From NCBI GenBank assembly GCA_023701385.1, contig JAMPXC010000021.1, forward strand, positions 1 through 53,130: a DNA stretch of 53,130 nucleotides. The letters are read 5' to 3'. The notes below the pieces were generated by a model. The model saw only the letters and a program-made list of their open reading frames with translations. It made no database searches and was not told where the DNA came from. A program made the position numbers and the translations under genes. Below are positions 1 to 8,246 of the stretch, piece after piece (the stretch's first letter is position 1; each line of letters opens with the position of its first letter). The stretch comes from Pseudobdellovibrio sp. (GTDB lineage Bacteria; Bdellovibrionota; Bdellovibrionia; Bdellovibrionales; Bdellovibrionaceae).

Positions 1-320
1 AACATTTTTTTAGTTTCGCCAGTGTTCATATCGATTAAAGCTTCGATTTTTTGCTTTTGGATCAATAAGTTAACATCTTGAACTAACCAAGCTTCAGTTC
101 TGTCAGCGTTGATTTCGCGTACGAACATTTTCATTGTTCCCGGTAAGAAGCCCATAGTGATTTTGTAGTTATTTTCGTCGCCAACTTGCCATGGTAAACC
201 TTGAGCTACTACATCTTGCATTACGGCTTTTTGGTTAGCGAATAAAACTTCGCCGATTGAGTTAGCTTGCGCTACTGCTGATACAGCTAAAGTAGCTGCG
301 ATAATTAAAGACTTAAACAT
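1..320 (-). CDS. Secreted protein of unknown function, C-terminus cut by window edge
   Basis: The ATG at 320 has a strong Shine-Dalgarno, AGGAGG, just upstream on the minus strand. The first ~19 residues (MFKSLIIAATLAVSAVAQA) form a typical signal peptide, so the product is exported to the periplasm or beyond. About 106 codons are visible before the window ends. The mature part reads like a small beta-rich domain (the motif KMFVREINADRTEAWLVQD is visible) and I do not recognise a family. It is transcribed away from ftsK's terminator, with about 150 bp of non-coding sequence upstream that should hold its promoter. Confidence 0.75.
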   Translation of the reverse strand, partial: MFKSLIIAATLAVSAVAQANSIGEVLFANQKAVMQDVVAQGLPWQVGDENNYKITMGFLPGTMKMFVREINADRTEAWLVQDVNLLIQKQKIEALIDMNTGETKKM

Positions 321-473
321 AAATCCTCCTTAAGGGTTAAAGTCATGATTATTTCGATGAATAATCACATCACGATAAAACCGAGGATTACAAAAATTTT
401 GTTTGTTTTTATGCGCGGGGTTATCAATTTAAGATTAAATGTCAGAATCTGATCTCAAATGTATTGCGTTTCA

Positions 474-503
474 ATTAAAAAGCCCGCTTTTTTGGAGCGG
501 GCT
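474..503 (-). terminator. Rho-independent terminator of ftsK
   Basis: On the minus strand a 7-bp GC-rich stem (AGCCCGC / GCGGGCT) with a short A-rich loop is followed by TTTTTAATT. It lies 8 bp past the ftsK stop codon. Confidence 0.85.
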
Positions 504-511
504 ATTCGCAT

Positions 512-2983
512 CTAACCTTGGTGACTTGCGACGAGAACGGCACGTGGTTTACTGCCGTTCGCAGGGCCAACGACACCTTCGCGCTCGAACACTTCAATTA
601 AACGGGCCGCACGTGGGTAACCTAGTTTAAAACGACGTTGAATAAGTGAAGCCGAAATCGCTTTTTGCGTAGCTGCCCACGATAAAATCTCATCATATTT
701 TTCATCGTAGTCATCACCACCATCTAAATCGCCACCGCCGAACTCAGCGCCTTCACCGCTCATACCAGCAAAGCTAGATTGTGTAGGGCCACCTTCAAGG
801 GCGCGCATGGCAATTGGATCAAATTCAGGTTCACCTTGGTCAGCCCAGAATTTAGCAACCGCATTGATTTCGTTTTCTTTTAAGAATGGGCCGTGATGAC
901 GAGTCGATTTATCCGCACCTGCTGAATACAACATATCACCTTGTGATAATAGACGTTCTGCGCCTGATTCATCTAAGATAATACGAGAATCCATTTTTGA
1001 AGCCACGCGGAATGAAATACGCGCCGGAATATTTGTTTTAATTAAGCCCGTCACAACATCTTTACGCGGCGACTGCATCGCCAGCATTAAATGCATACCG
1101 CAGGCACGCGCCATTTGTGCTAAACGCACGATGCTTTGTTCAACGTTTTGTTTATCAACGGCCATTAAATCACCAAACTCTTCAACCGCGATCACGATGT
1201 AAGGTTGTGGTGTGTAATAGTATTGTTCTAATTTAAGAATTCCACCTTGGGCTTCGTACTCTTGGTTTACTTTTTCATGTTCAGCGATTTGGTCAGCTGT
1301 TAGGGCTTCCATTTTTTCGTTGAATTGCTCGATGTTACGCGCGCCGAATTTAGACATCGATTTATAGCGTTTTTCCATCTCTTTAACGGCCCAACGCAAC
1401 GCGAACACCGCTTTTTTCGGTTCACGAATCGGTGGCATAATTAAGTGTGGAATATCACTAAATGCTGCAAGGTCAACTTGCTTAGGATCAACTAAGATCA
1501 TACGTAATGTCTTAGGAGAGTGTTTAAATAAGAAACCGGTAATTGTAGAAACGGTAAATACCGATTTACCAGAACCCGTTGTGCCGGCGATCAGTAAGTG
1601 CGGCATTTTACGTAAATCAACGATGCGTGGTTCGCCGTTAGTTTGTTTTCCTAAAGCGATCGGAAGTTTAACATCGTCAGACCAGAATCTTTCATCACCT
1701 AATAAATCTTTTAGATAAACTGTTTCACGCGTTGTATTTGAAGTTTCAATACCTACAACGTCACGGCCTGGAATCGGTGCGATAATACGAAGTGATTCAG
1801 CAGATAAAGCTAACGATAAGTCATCGGCTAAGTCAGAGACACGGTTTACACGCACATCAACGTTAGGTTTAAATTCAAACATTGTTACAACCGGGCCAGG
1901 TTTAGCAGCCACGATTTGTCCGCCGACACCGAATGTTTTTAACTTTTCTAAAGTGATATCAGCTTTTCTGCGAATTTCTTTTTCGTCGATTTTAATACGC
2001 ATTAAAGGTGGATCTTCAAGTAAAGATAATTTCGGCATTGACCAGTTTTCAACTCTACGCGGAGTTTTAACCGGTGCGACCACTTTACGACGAGCTGGTG
2101 GTTCGTAAGAAGAAACTTGAACCGCTTCATCAGAAGGTTCATCGTTTTCTTCTTCATCCATCTCTTCTTCGTCTTCATCATCAGCGTCAGCAGCATTCAT
2201 GCCGTTAACTGCATCTTCATCAATCTCTTGGTCTTCATCTTCTTCGATGAATTTTTCTTTTACTTTAGGCTGAGCGATTAGATTTTCGGCCACAGAAGAT
2301 TCAACTTCTTGTTTTTTATTATCAGCTTTTTTCTCTTTAGCTTCTTTTGCAGTTTCTTTAGCTTTTTCTTTTTTCAAAGCTTTAAGTGTTGGCCATTCCC
2401 AACCAGACATGAAAGATGTTTTATCTAGTTTGTTCCACCAAACGAATAATTTTTCTAACGGGCGTTCAGCAGCTTCTTGAATACTGAATTCAAAGTAAAA
2501 TACAAAAAGCACTAACGACATTGTCCAAAGAAAAATTTGTGCGCCGATAGAGTTTAAGATTTTAATGAAGCCCATTGAGATGCCAAGACCCACTAAGCCA
2601 CCTGGATAAATCTGGCCTTCAAACATTTTTGTATTCGGCATGTAGATCGTAACTAAAGCCGCTGTGAAAGCTATAAGCGCTACAGCTAATAAATGACGGG
2701 CGTCTTTGAACTGAATTTTTTCTCCACGAAAGCTTTCAATCGCGGCATGAAATAAACCGGCAATACCCACCCAGATCGTGACTCCGAAAGCTTGATATAA
2801 AAGATCGGCGATAAAGCTTCCTAAGATGCCGCAGTAATTAAGGGTTATTAAACCTTGTCCGGTCGAATTAAATGAAGGATCTCTGGGGTTATAGCTCATT
2901 AATGCCAGGGCGAAAAACAAACCCAGGCCTAAAAAACCGATGGCGCGCACGTCTTGTTGGAATCTCTTGAAGAATGAATTCAT
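512..2983 (-). CDS. ftsK: DNA translocase FtsK
   Basis: Septal DNA pump that clears the terminus region and activates XerCD dimer resolution during division. The 823-residue product begins MNSFFKRF. It has about four transmembrane segments in the first ~190 residues, a K/E-rich then strongly acidic linker (~215-300), and the RecA-like motor with Walker A GTTGSGKS near residues 466-473. It ends in a winged-helix gamma domain (QRRFKLGYPRAARLI) that reads polar KOPS-type sequences. An upstream in-frame start at 3079 would add 32 residues and overlap queE. I prefer 2983 because it is preceded by AAAGGA and gives the usual N-terminus. It is divergent from queE and has its own terminator. Length and domain order are normal for FtsK/SpoIIIE. 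Confidence 0.96.
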   Translation of the reverse strand: MNSFFKRFQQDVRAIGFLGLGLFFALALMSYNPRDPSFNSTGQGLITLNYCGILGSFIADLLYQAFGVTIWVGIAGLFHAAIESFRGEKIQFKDARHLLAVALIAFTAALVTIYMPNTKMFEGQIYPGGLVGLGISMGFIKILNSIGAQIFLWTMSLVLFVFYFEFSIQEAAERPLEKLFVWWNKLDKTSFMSGWEWPTLKALKKEKAKETAKEAKEKKADNKKQEVESSVAENLIAQPKVKEKFIEEDEDQEIDEDAVNGMNAADADDEDEEEMDEEENDEPSDEAVQVSSYEPPARRKVVAPVKTPRRVENWSMPKLSLLEDPPLMRIKIDEKEIRRKADITLEKLKTFGVGGQIVAAKPGPVVTMFEFKPNVDVRVNRVSDLADDLSLALSAESLRIIAPIPGRDVVGIETSNTTRETVYLKDLLGDERFWSDDVKLPIALGKQTNGEPRIVDLRKMPHLLIAGTTGSGKSVFTVSTITGFLFKHSPKTLRMILVDPKQVDLAAFSDIPHLIMPPIREPKKAVFALRWAVKEMEKRYKSMSKFGARNIEQFNEKMEALTADQIAEHEKVNQEYEAQGGILKLEQYYYTPQPYIVIAVEEFGDLMAVDKQNVEQSIVRLAQMARACGMHLMLAMQSPRKDVVTGLIKTNIPARISFRVASKMDSRIILDESGAERLLSQGDMLYSAGADKSTRHHGPFLKENEINAVAKFWADQGEPEFDPIAMRALEGGPTQSSFAGMSGEGAEFGGGDLDGGDDYDEKYDEILSWAATQKAISASLIQRRFKLGYPRAARLIEVFEREGVVGPANGSKPRAVLVASHQG

Positions 2984-3105
2984 AGTCCTTTTAGTGTAAA
3001 TTCTATAAAGACTTGCCGCAAAGCCCCTGAAGTCTAGTCGTGGTTTATCCTTTAAAGCTATTTCTTGAGGGCTATCCAAAAGGCTGGTACTTAATAGCCT
3101 CTTTT

Positions 3106-3747
3106 ATGCAGTTAAAGATCAATGAAATTTTTTACTCAATCCAAGGGGAAACCAGCTACGCCGGGCTTCCTACGGTTTTTATCAGAACAACCGCCTGTAA
3201 CCTGCGCTGCACGTACTGCGATACCAAGTATTCGTATTACGAGGGCGAATATATGTCGTTTGAAAAAATTTTAGAGATCGTCAAGGGCTATGGCGCCGAA
3301 TATATATGTATTACCGGCGGGGAACCCCTACTGCAAAAGGATATCCACAAACTAATCCACATTTTGTGTGATGCAGGATACAAAGTTTCGTTAGAAACCA
3401 GCGGCTCAAAATCAATTAAAGAGGTCGATCCGCGCGTTAAAGTTATTTTAGATGTAAAGACTCCAAACTCCGGAGCAGCAAATAGTTTTCTGTTGGAAAA
3501 CATCGATTTCTCGAGTGAAACAACAGAATATAAATTTGTAATTTGCGACCAAGAAGATTTGGACTGGTCAGAAAATTTTTGCCGTCAACATGATTTATCA
3601 AAAAAATTTACAGTGCTTTTTAGCCCTTCCCACGGCCAAGTTACTGAACAGTGGTTAGCCGAAAGAATTTTGCAAAAAAAGTTAAAAGTTAGGTTGCATT
3701 TGCAGCAACATAAGTATATTTGGTTACCCACAACTCGCGGTGTTTAG
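3106..3747 (+). CDS. queE: 7-carboxy-7-deazaguanine synthase (radical SAM)
   Basis: Converts 6-carboxytetrahydropterin to 7-carboxy-7-deazaguanine in queuosine (preQ0) biosynthesis. The radical-SAM cluster motif CNLRCTYC falls at Cys31, Cys35 and Cys38, the positions usual for QueE. The N-terminus INEIFYSIQGETSYAGLPTVFIR is diagnostic, and the GGEPLLQ motif follows. The start at 3106 gives 213 residues, the usual size. An in-frame ATG at 3040 would add 22 residues and run into the ftsK promoter. No other queuosine gene is in the window, so queE stands alone here. No clear terminator follows before the fis-like gene. Confidence 0.93.
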   Translation: MQLKINEIFYSIQGETSYAGLPTVFIRTTACNLRCTYCDTKYSYYEGEYMSFEKILEIVKGYGAEYICITGGEPLLQKDIHKLIHILCDAGYKVSLETSGSKSIKEVDPRVKVILDVKTPNSGAANSFLLENIDFSSETTEYKFVICDQEDLDWSENFCRQHDLSKKFTVLFSPSHGQVTEQWLAERILQKKLKVRLHLQQHKYIWLPTTRGV

Positions 3748-3783
3748 AAAAACATCATTAATTTAAAACCTACGGTACTCTAC

Positions 3784-3804
3784 CTATATGTAAGGTGCAT
3801 ATAG
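3784..3804. promoter_or_regulatory. Inverted repeat upstream of fis-like gene
   Basis: CTATATG and CATATAG form a perfect 7-bp inverted repeat around a 7-nt spacer, 66 bp before the fis-like start codon. It could be an operator, or part of an AT-rich promoter. There is no T-tract, so it is not a terminator for queE. Confidence 0.3.
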
Positions 3805-3870
3805 ATAGATCGACTGTTACTAAATCAGCGTAAAAGCTGCTACACGGACCACAACGAAAGAGGGAGTTCC

Positions 3871-4236
3871 ATGACGCCAAATCTGAACAATTCAGAAAAC
3901 CTTTTTGTCGCTAACTTACAGCAAGTTTCTTTAGAAAAACTTGTAAAAAGCAAATTGGAAGTATTATTCCAACAACAAAAAGAAGCACAAGTTGAGTTAA
4001 ACGGTTTATACAATATCGTATTAGAACAAGTTGAGCGTCCATTAATCGAACTAGCTCTTAAAGCATACAACGGTAACCAAGTAAAAACGGCGTTAATGTT
4101 AGGTATCAACCGTAACACTCTTAAGAAAAAAATCGACAACTACAAATTAAAACCTAAAAAAGGTGCTGCTGCTCAAGTAGCTACTGGCATGGTTGTTCCT
4201 CAAACTATTGAGACAGCTCCAGTTCTTACTCAGTAA
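3871..4236 (+). CDS. fis: Fis-family DNA-binding protein
   Basis: Small nucleoid-associated / regulatory protein. The 121-residue product has a helical dimerisation region followed by a C-terminal helix-turn-helix at about residues 68-108. The segment [21 protein letters not shown] matches the Fis recognition region (GNQ..AALMMGINR.TLRKK in E. coli Fis) and the HTH_8 tail of NtrC-type activators. An Ala/Val-rich tail of ~18 residues follows the HTH. The start has a GAGGGAG Shine-Dalgarno. It lies directly upstream of dnaB on the same strand, 120 bp away, so they may share transcripts. It is called Fis by family; a role in recombination or rRNA control is not shown by the sequence. Confidence 0.85.
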   Translation: MTPNLNNSENLFVANLQQVSLEKLVKSKLEVLFQQQKEAQVELNGLYNIVLEQVERPLIELALKAYNGNQVKTALMLGINRNTLKKKIDNYKLKPKKGAAAQVATGMVVPQTIETAPVLTQ

Positions 4237-4356
4237 TCCATTACTGATTATCATTCTCATCAAAATTAAAATTTGATACGAAACATTAGACATCGACAGA
4301 CCCAAAGTCCTCGATGTCTAATAGTTTTAGGGGTCTTAAAGAGGGGAAAATTTAAG

Positions 4357-5817
4357 ATGCAAATGGATCGCAACTCATTCAAAAAACAACCAGAACAACT
4401 TATTAATAAAGTTCCACCTCAACATCTTGAGGCTGAATTTTCTGTTCTTGGTGGCTTGATGTTAGATAGTGAAGCCCTAGATGAAGTTGCTGATATTATT
4501 ATTTACACTGACTTCTACAATCCCGCTCACCAAACAATTTACCAAACAATCTTGGATCTAAATCAAAAGGCTCAGCCGATTGACTTAGTAACTGTAACGA
4601 ATGCGCTCATCGCCAAAAATCAATTAGAGCAAGTTGGTGGGTCACAGTATTTACTTAGCTTATTAGAAAAAGTTGTTTCATCGGCTAACATTGAAGCCCA
4701 TGCAAAAATCATCAAAGAAAAATCTCTTTTACGTAAATTGATTTCGACTTCAACTCACTTTATCGAAAAATCTTTCGGTAATGATTTTGATTCGGTTGAA
4801 TCGTTAATCGACTTTGCTGAGGCAGAGATTTTAAAAGTGGGTGAAGACAACGCTTCGGGTGGTTTAACAAGCTCGAATGAAATCGTTACTGCTTCGATTA
4901 AAAAAATCGAAGAATTATACCAACGTAAATTAGATGTAACCGGTGTTCCGACTGGTTTTACTGAATTAGATAAAATGACTGCCGGCTTTCATCCAGGCGA
5001 GTTAATCATTATTGCGGCCCGTCCATCGATGGGTAAAACCGCTTTCTCTCTGAATGTGGCTTCGCATATGGCGCTTCGTGCAGGTAAATCAGTCGCTTAC
5101 TTCTCTGTCGAGATGGGTAAAGAATCATTAATGATGCGTCTTTTAGCCGGTGAATCGCGCATTTCGATGAGTGAGTTACGTACCGGTCGTATTCAAGATG
5201 CATCTTGGCCGAAATTAATCCAAGCCGCAGGCACATTATCAGAATCTAAATTTTTCATCGACGACACTTCAGGAATTTCACCATTCGAGATTCGTGCAAG
5301 ATGCCGTCGTTTAAAAGCGCAACACGGTTTAGACTGTATCATGATCGACTACTTACAGATCATGCAGTTAAAAGAGAAAAAAGTTGATAACCGTGAACGT
5401 GAGATCTCTGAAATTTCTCGTAACTTAAAAGCGATTGCCAAAGAGTTACAGGTTCCTGTGATTGCCTTAGCTCAGTTAAACCGTGGCGTTGAAGGCCGTG
5501 CCGATCGTCGCCCGATGTCTTCAGATCTTCGTGAATCAGGATCGATCGAGCAAGATGCTGACGTGATTATGATGTTATATCGTGATGACTACTACGATCG
5601 TGATGATGCCGATAAACAAGGTCACGCCGAAGTGATTATCGGTAAACAGCGTAACGGTGCCACAGGTACAGTGAAAATGCGCTTCGATGCGAAAACGAAT
5701 AAATTCCGTGATGCTGATCCGGAAGCGATTTCGCCATTACCACCACCGCAGGCTCCGCCGCCAATGCCAGGTCAATTCGGTAAACCGAAAAACTTTGCAC
5801 CGGGCGCGAATAAGTAA
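4357..5817 (+). CDS. dnaB: Replicative DNA helicase DnaB
   Basis: Hexameric 5'-3' helicase that unwinds the replication fork. The N-terminal DnaB domain begins VPPQHLEAEFSVLGGLMLD. A linker and a RecA-type C-terminal motor follow, with Walker A ARPSMGKT near residues 221-228, the Walker B segment DCIMIDYLQ, and the DnaB motif LAQLNRGVEGRADRRPMSSD. The chosen ATG at 4357 follows AGAGGGG about 10 bp upstream and gives 486 residues. The longer frame from 4273 has no ribosome-binding site and adds 28 unrelated residues. The C-terminus is proline-rich (PLPPPQAPPP). No intein is present. A strong hairpin terminator follows at 5838. Confidence 0.97.
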   Translation: MQMDRNSFKKQPEQLINKVPPQHLEAEFSVLGGLMLDSEALDEVADIIIYTDFYNPAHQTIYQTILDLNQKAQPIDLVTVTNALIAKNQLEQVGGSQYLLSLLEKVVSSANIEAHAKIIKEKSLLRKLISTSTHFIEKSFGNDFDSVESLIDFAEAEILKVGEDNASGGLTSSNEIVTASIKKIEELYQRKLDVTGVPTGFTELDKMTAGFHPGELIIIAARPSMGKTAFSLNVASHMALRAGKSVAYFSVEMGKESLMMRLLAGESRISMSELRTGRIQDASWPKLIQAAGTLSESKFFIDDTSGISPFEIRARCRRLKAQHGLDCIMIDYLQIMQLKEKKVDNREREISEISRNLKAIAKELQVPVIALAQLNRGVEGRADRRPMSSDLRESGSIEQDADVIMMLYRDDYYDRDDADKQGHAEVIIGKQRNGATGTVKMRFDAKTNKFRDADPEAISPLPPPQAPPPMPGQFGKPKNFAPGANK

Positions 5818-5832
5818 TTTTAAATTTCAAAG

Positions 5833-5866
5833 AAAAAACGGAGCTTTAGGGCTCCGTTTTTATTTT
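5833..5866. terminator. Bidirectional terminator, dnaB / secreted protein
   Basis: Perfect stem ACGGAGC / GCTCCGT with loop TTTAGG, an A-tract on the left and TTTTTATTTTG on the right. It sits between two convergent genes and can serve both. Confidence 0.9.
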
Positions 5867-5886
5867 GTCTTCATGTTATTGAAATT

Positions 5887-6405
5887 TTAGTTCGGTGTAT
5901 TGGCTGATTTAATTTGGCTTACTTGCTCTTCTGTTAATTCTGGCAAGAACTGTGCGATATCGCGTAAGTTTGTGCAGCGAATATTAATACGGCCTTGTTT
6001 GTCTTGTACGATTGATCCATCGGCGCGGTAAACCGGAGAAAATTTAAAAGCTTGGTAATACTCTTTACCTTCAATTTCTTCTGAGAGTGCAAACCAGCTT
6101 TTGGCTTTTGGTAAATGGCTTAAAAATACTAAATGACCGTGAATTGTGATTTGTCCGTTAGGAGCTGTGGTTTTACCAATAAATTTATGCTTGAAAGTCG
6201 CACCATCAATATATGAAAAACTAATGCCTGGTGAGCTATCTTCTAAAACAACGCCACCTACTTTTAAATTAGCCTTTGCTGTTGAACAAACTAAAGCTCC
6301 GCGTGACATAGCTGCTTGGACAGCTGCATTGGGGACGGCCGCTGGTTGTTGCTGGGCTTGAACGGTAAGCGTAGCTAAAATTAAACCTAAAAGTAACTGT
6401 CTCAT
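5887..6405 (-). CDS. Exported protein of unknown function
   Basis: The 172-residue product begins with a signal peptide (MRQLLLGLILATLTVQAQ), then a Q/A-rich stretch. A beta-rich domain follows with two cysteines (SRGALVCSTAKANL near 35-47 and NIRCTNL near 141-147) that could form a disulphide in the periplasm. The start has GAGG about 8 bp upstream. It is convergent with dnaB and shares its terminator. I do not recognise the family. Its upstream region (6406-6540) is shared with the divergent metallo-hydrolase gene. Confidence 0.75.
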   Translation of the reverse strand: MRQLLLGLILATLTVQAQQQPAAVPNAAVQAAMSRGALVCSTAKANLKVGGVVLEDSSPGISFSYIDGATFKHKFIGKTTAPNGQITIHGHLVFLSHLPKAKSWFALSEEIEGKEYYQAFKFSPVYRADGSIVQDKQGRINIRCTNLRDIAQFLPELTEEQVSQIKSANTPN

Positions 6406-6540
6406 TTTAAGACCTCACGGTTAAAGTTTGTTACTTTAAGCCAGTGCAAGCTATAGACCTATTAAAGCGAATTAATACTTTCACAGTGTATCAAAAAAAG
6501 AAGGCGACAGTTTTCGTAAGTCACGTTAGCCTATTTGTGA

Positions 6541-7575
6541 ATGAAGCTAAGTAAATTTTTATTAAGTTTATTCCTTCTGTTTTCTGCAGCCTTCGGAGGG
6601 TGTGCTATGAAAGCGAAATATCCTGTAACAGATCACTATGATGGTGAGCGTTTTTACCATGCAGGGCTTGAAGCTGATAAAAGTTTTTGGGAAGTGATGA
6701 AATGGCAGTTTACTCGTCCCGAAGGAAATTACCCTGAATGGATTGAGAATAAAGCTAAACCACAACTGCCATCATCTTTAGAACAAGGTAAAGTGGCTAC
6801 CACATTTGTTAATCACGCAAGCTTTCTTCTGCAAACTAAAAACTTTAATTTTGTCACTGATCCGCTCTGGTCGCAAAGAACAAGTCCGGTGTCATTTATG
6901 GGTCCTAAACGTTTTCGTAACCCAGGAATTAAGATTGAAGAACTTCCACAAATTAATTTTATTCTAATTTCGCATAATCATTACGATCACATGGATTTGC
7001 AAGCGCTTGAAGATCTGCATAAAAAATTTAAGCCTGTGTTTATTATGCCGTTAGGTAATGCCAGTTACTTAGATGATATCGAAGGCATTCAAACGATAGA
7101 GCTTGATTGGTGGGAATCGCACACAATTACACATAATGGTTCGACGGCAAAAATCACAATGGTTCCGGCACAACACTGGTCTTCACGTACCCTGACAGAT
7201 AAGCGTAAAGCTTTATGGGGTGGATTTGTTGTTGAAGCTGATAATAAGAAAATTTATTTTTCAGGAGATTCAGGTTATGCAAAAGATATTTTTTCGCGTA
7301 TCGGTGAAACCTGGAACGGCATCGATTTAGCGTTGTTACCGATCGGCGCCTACGAGCCGCGCTGGTTTATGAAAGTAAATCACATGAACCCTGAAGAATC
7401 TGTGCAAGTGCATTTAGATATTAAAGCTAAAAATAGCATTGCTATGCACTTTGGTGCGTTTCAATTATCAGATGAACAATACGGACAGCCCGAAAAAGAT
7501 TTAGAAGCTGCGAAAAAGAAATTTGCAGTCGATAACTACATTACCCTTGATGTAGGTGAGACAAAAGTTTTTTAA
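6541..7575 (+). CDS. Metallo-beta-lactamase-fold hydrolase, probable lipoprotein
   Basis: Member of the UlaG/NAPE-PLD-like branch of the metallo-beta-lactamase superfamily (COG2220). The zinc-binding motif HNHYDHMD is complete, and the later ligands are visible as SGDSGY and the C-terminal HFGAF. The first ~21 residues are a hydrophobic signal ending FGGC, an imperfect lipobox, so a lipid-anchored periplasmic enzyme is likely. NAPE-PLD-type enzymes cleave phosphodiester bonds of phospholipids, but the substrate here is not known. No good Shine-Dalgarno precedes the ATG. Its 3' end overlaps the convergent rluA-like gene by 35 bp. Confidence 0.85.
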   Translation: MKLSKFLLSLFLLFSAAFGGCAMKAKYPVTDHYDGERFYHAGLEADKSFWEVMKWQFTRPEGNYPEWIENKAKPQLPSSLEQGKVATTFVNHASFLLQTKNFNFVTDPLWSQRTSPVSFMGPKRFRNPGIKIEELPQINFILISHNHYDHMDLQALEDLHKKFKPVFIMPLGNASYLDDIEGIQTIELDWWESHTITHNGSTAKITMVPAQHWSSRTLTDKRKALWGGFVVEADNKKIYFSGDSGYAKDIFSRIGETWNGIDLALLPIGAYEPRWFMKVNHMNPEESVQVHLDIKAKNSIAMHFGAFQLSDEQYGQPEKDLEAAKKKFAVDNYITLDVGETKVF

Positions 7576-8245
7576 AATCTGCCGGTAACGGAGCTTCCAC
7601 GTTCGTTTGAACTTTTGTAATCGGGTGTGGAAAATTCAGTTGAAAAGCGTGAAGCATTAAACGAGGCACATCACTGCTTTTTCCGCCGTAAATATTATCA
7701 CCTAAAATAGAGCGGTAACTTTCTTGTAAGTGCTGGCGAATCTGGTGAGTGCGTCCTGTTTTGGGTGTGCACTGGATATAGTGAAACTTACTTGTCGTTT
7801 CTAAAATTTTAAAATGAGTTTCTGCAGGCCAACCGCCACTTTTTACAGAAATCATTCTAGTTTTTTTACCCATGCCCTTAGCCGGTGCCATGAAGTTTTT
7901 AATAATCCATTCGCTCTGATCAGATTGTAATTGTTCGCACTGCACTTTTTTACCAGCGTCTAAAGGATTAGGGCGGCTTAAGCAGTGATAAATTTTTTGA
8001 AAGCTGTGCGATTTAAACATTTCAGTCAGCGGGTGATTGGCAATTTTAGCTTTGCTCAGCAAAAACACGCCTGAAGTTTCATAATCTAAACGGTGATGTA
8101 AATACAAAGTGCCTTTAAGGTCGGGACGAATTTCTTGTAACTGTTCCATAACCGGTTTGCGGTCTTTATTAAATGAAGGCTGCGACAGAACCATCGCAGG
8201 CTTATTTACACAGATAATAAATTCGTCTTCAAAAAGAATTTGCAT
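7541..8245 (-). CDS. RluA-family RNA pseudouridine synthase
   Basis: Isomerises specific uridines in rRNA or tRNA to pseudouridine. The catalytic motif HHRLDYETSGVFLLSK is intact, with the Asp in RLD, and the C-terminal family motif GRTHQIRQHL is present. At 234 residues it is a short RluA member without an S4 domain. That resembles RluA/TruC/RsuA-like single-domain enzymes, so the target base cannot be named. Its ATG comes one base after the stop of the upstream barrel-protein gene (TAACATG), suggesting translational coupling. Its last codons overlap the convergent metallo-hydrolase gene. Confidence 0.9.
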   Translation of the reverse strand: MQILFEDEFIICVNKPAMVLSQPSFNKDRKPVMEQLQEIRPDLKGTLYLHHRLDYETSGVFLLSKAKIANHPLTEMFKSHSFQKIYHCLSRPNPLDAGKKVQCEQLQSDQSEWIIKNFMAPAKGMGKKTRMISVKSGGWPAETHFKILETTSKFHYIQCTPKTGRTHQIRQHLQESYRSILGDNIYGGKSSDVPRLMLHAFQLNFPHPITKVQTNVEAPLPADFKKLLSHLHQG

Positions 8246-8246
8246 G

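Noticed and set aside
439-630. Plus-strand 63-residue frame across the ftsK terminator
   Set aside because: It runs through the terminator hairpin and antisense to the ftsK C-terminus, has no ribosome-binding site and no coding character.
2984-3079. N-terminal extension of ftsK
   Set aside because: The extra 32 residues are atypical for FtsK, and the ATG at 2983 has a Shine-Dalgarno-like AAAGGA and gives the usual membrane N-terminus.
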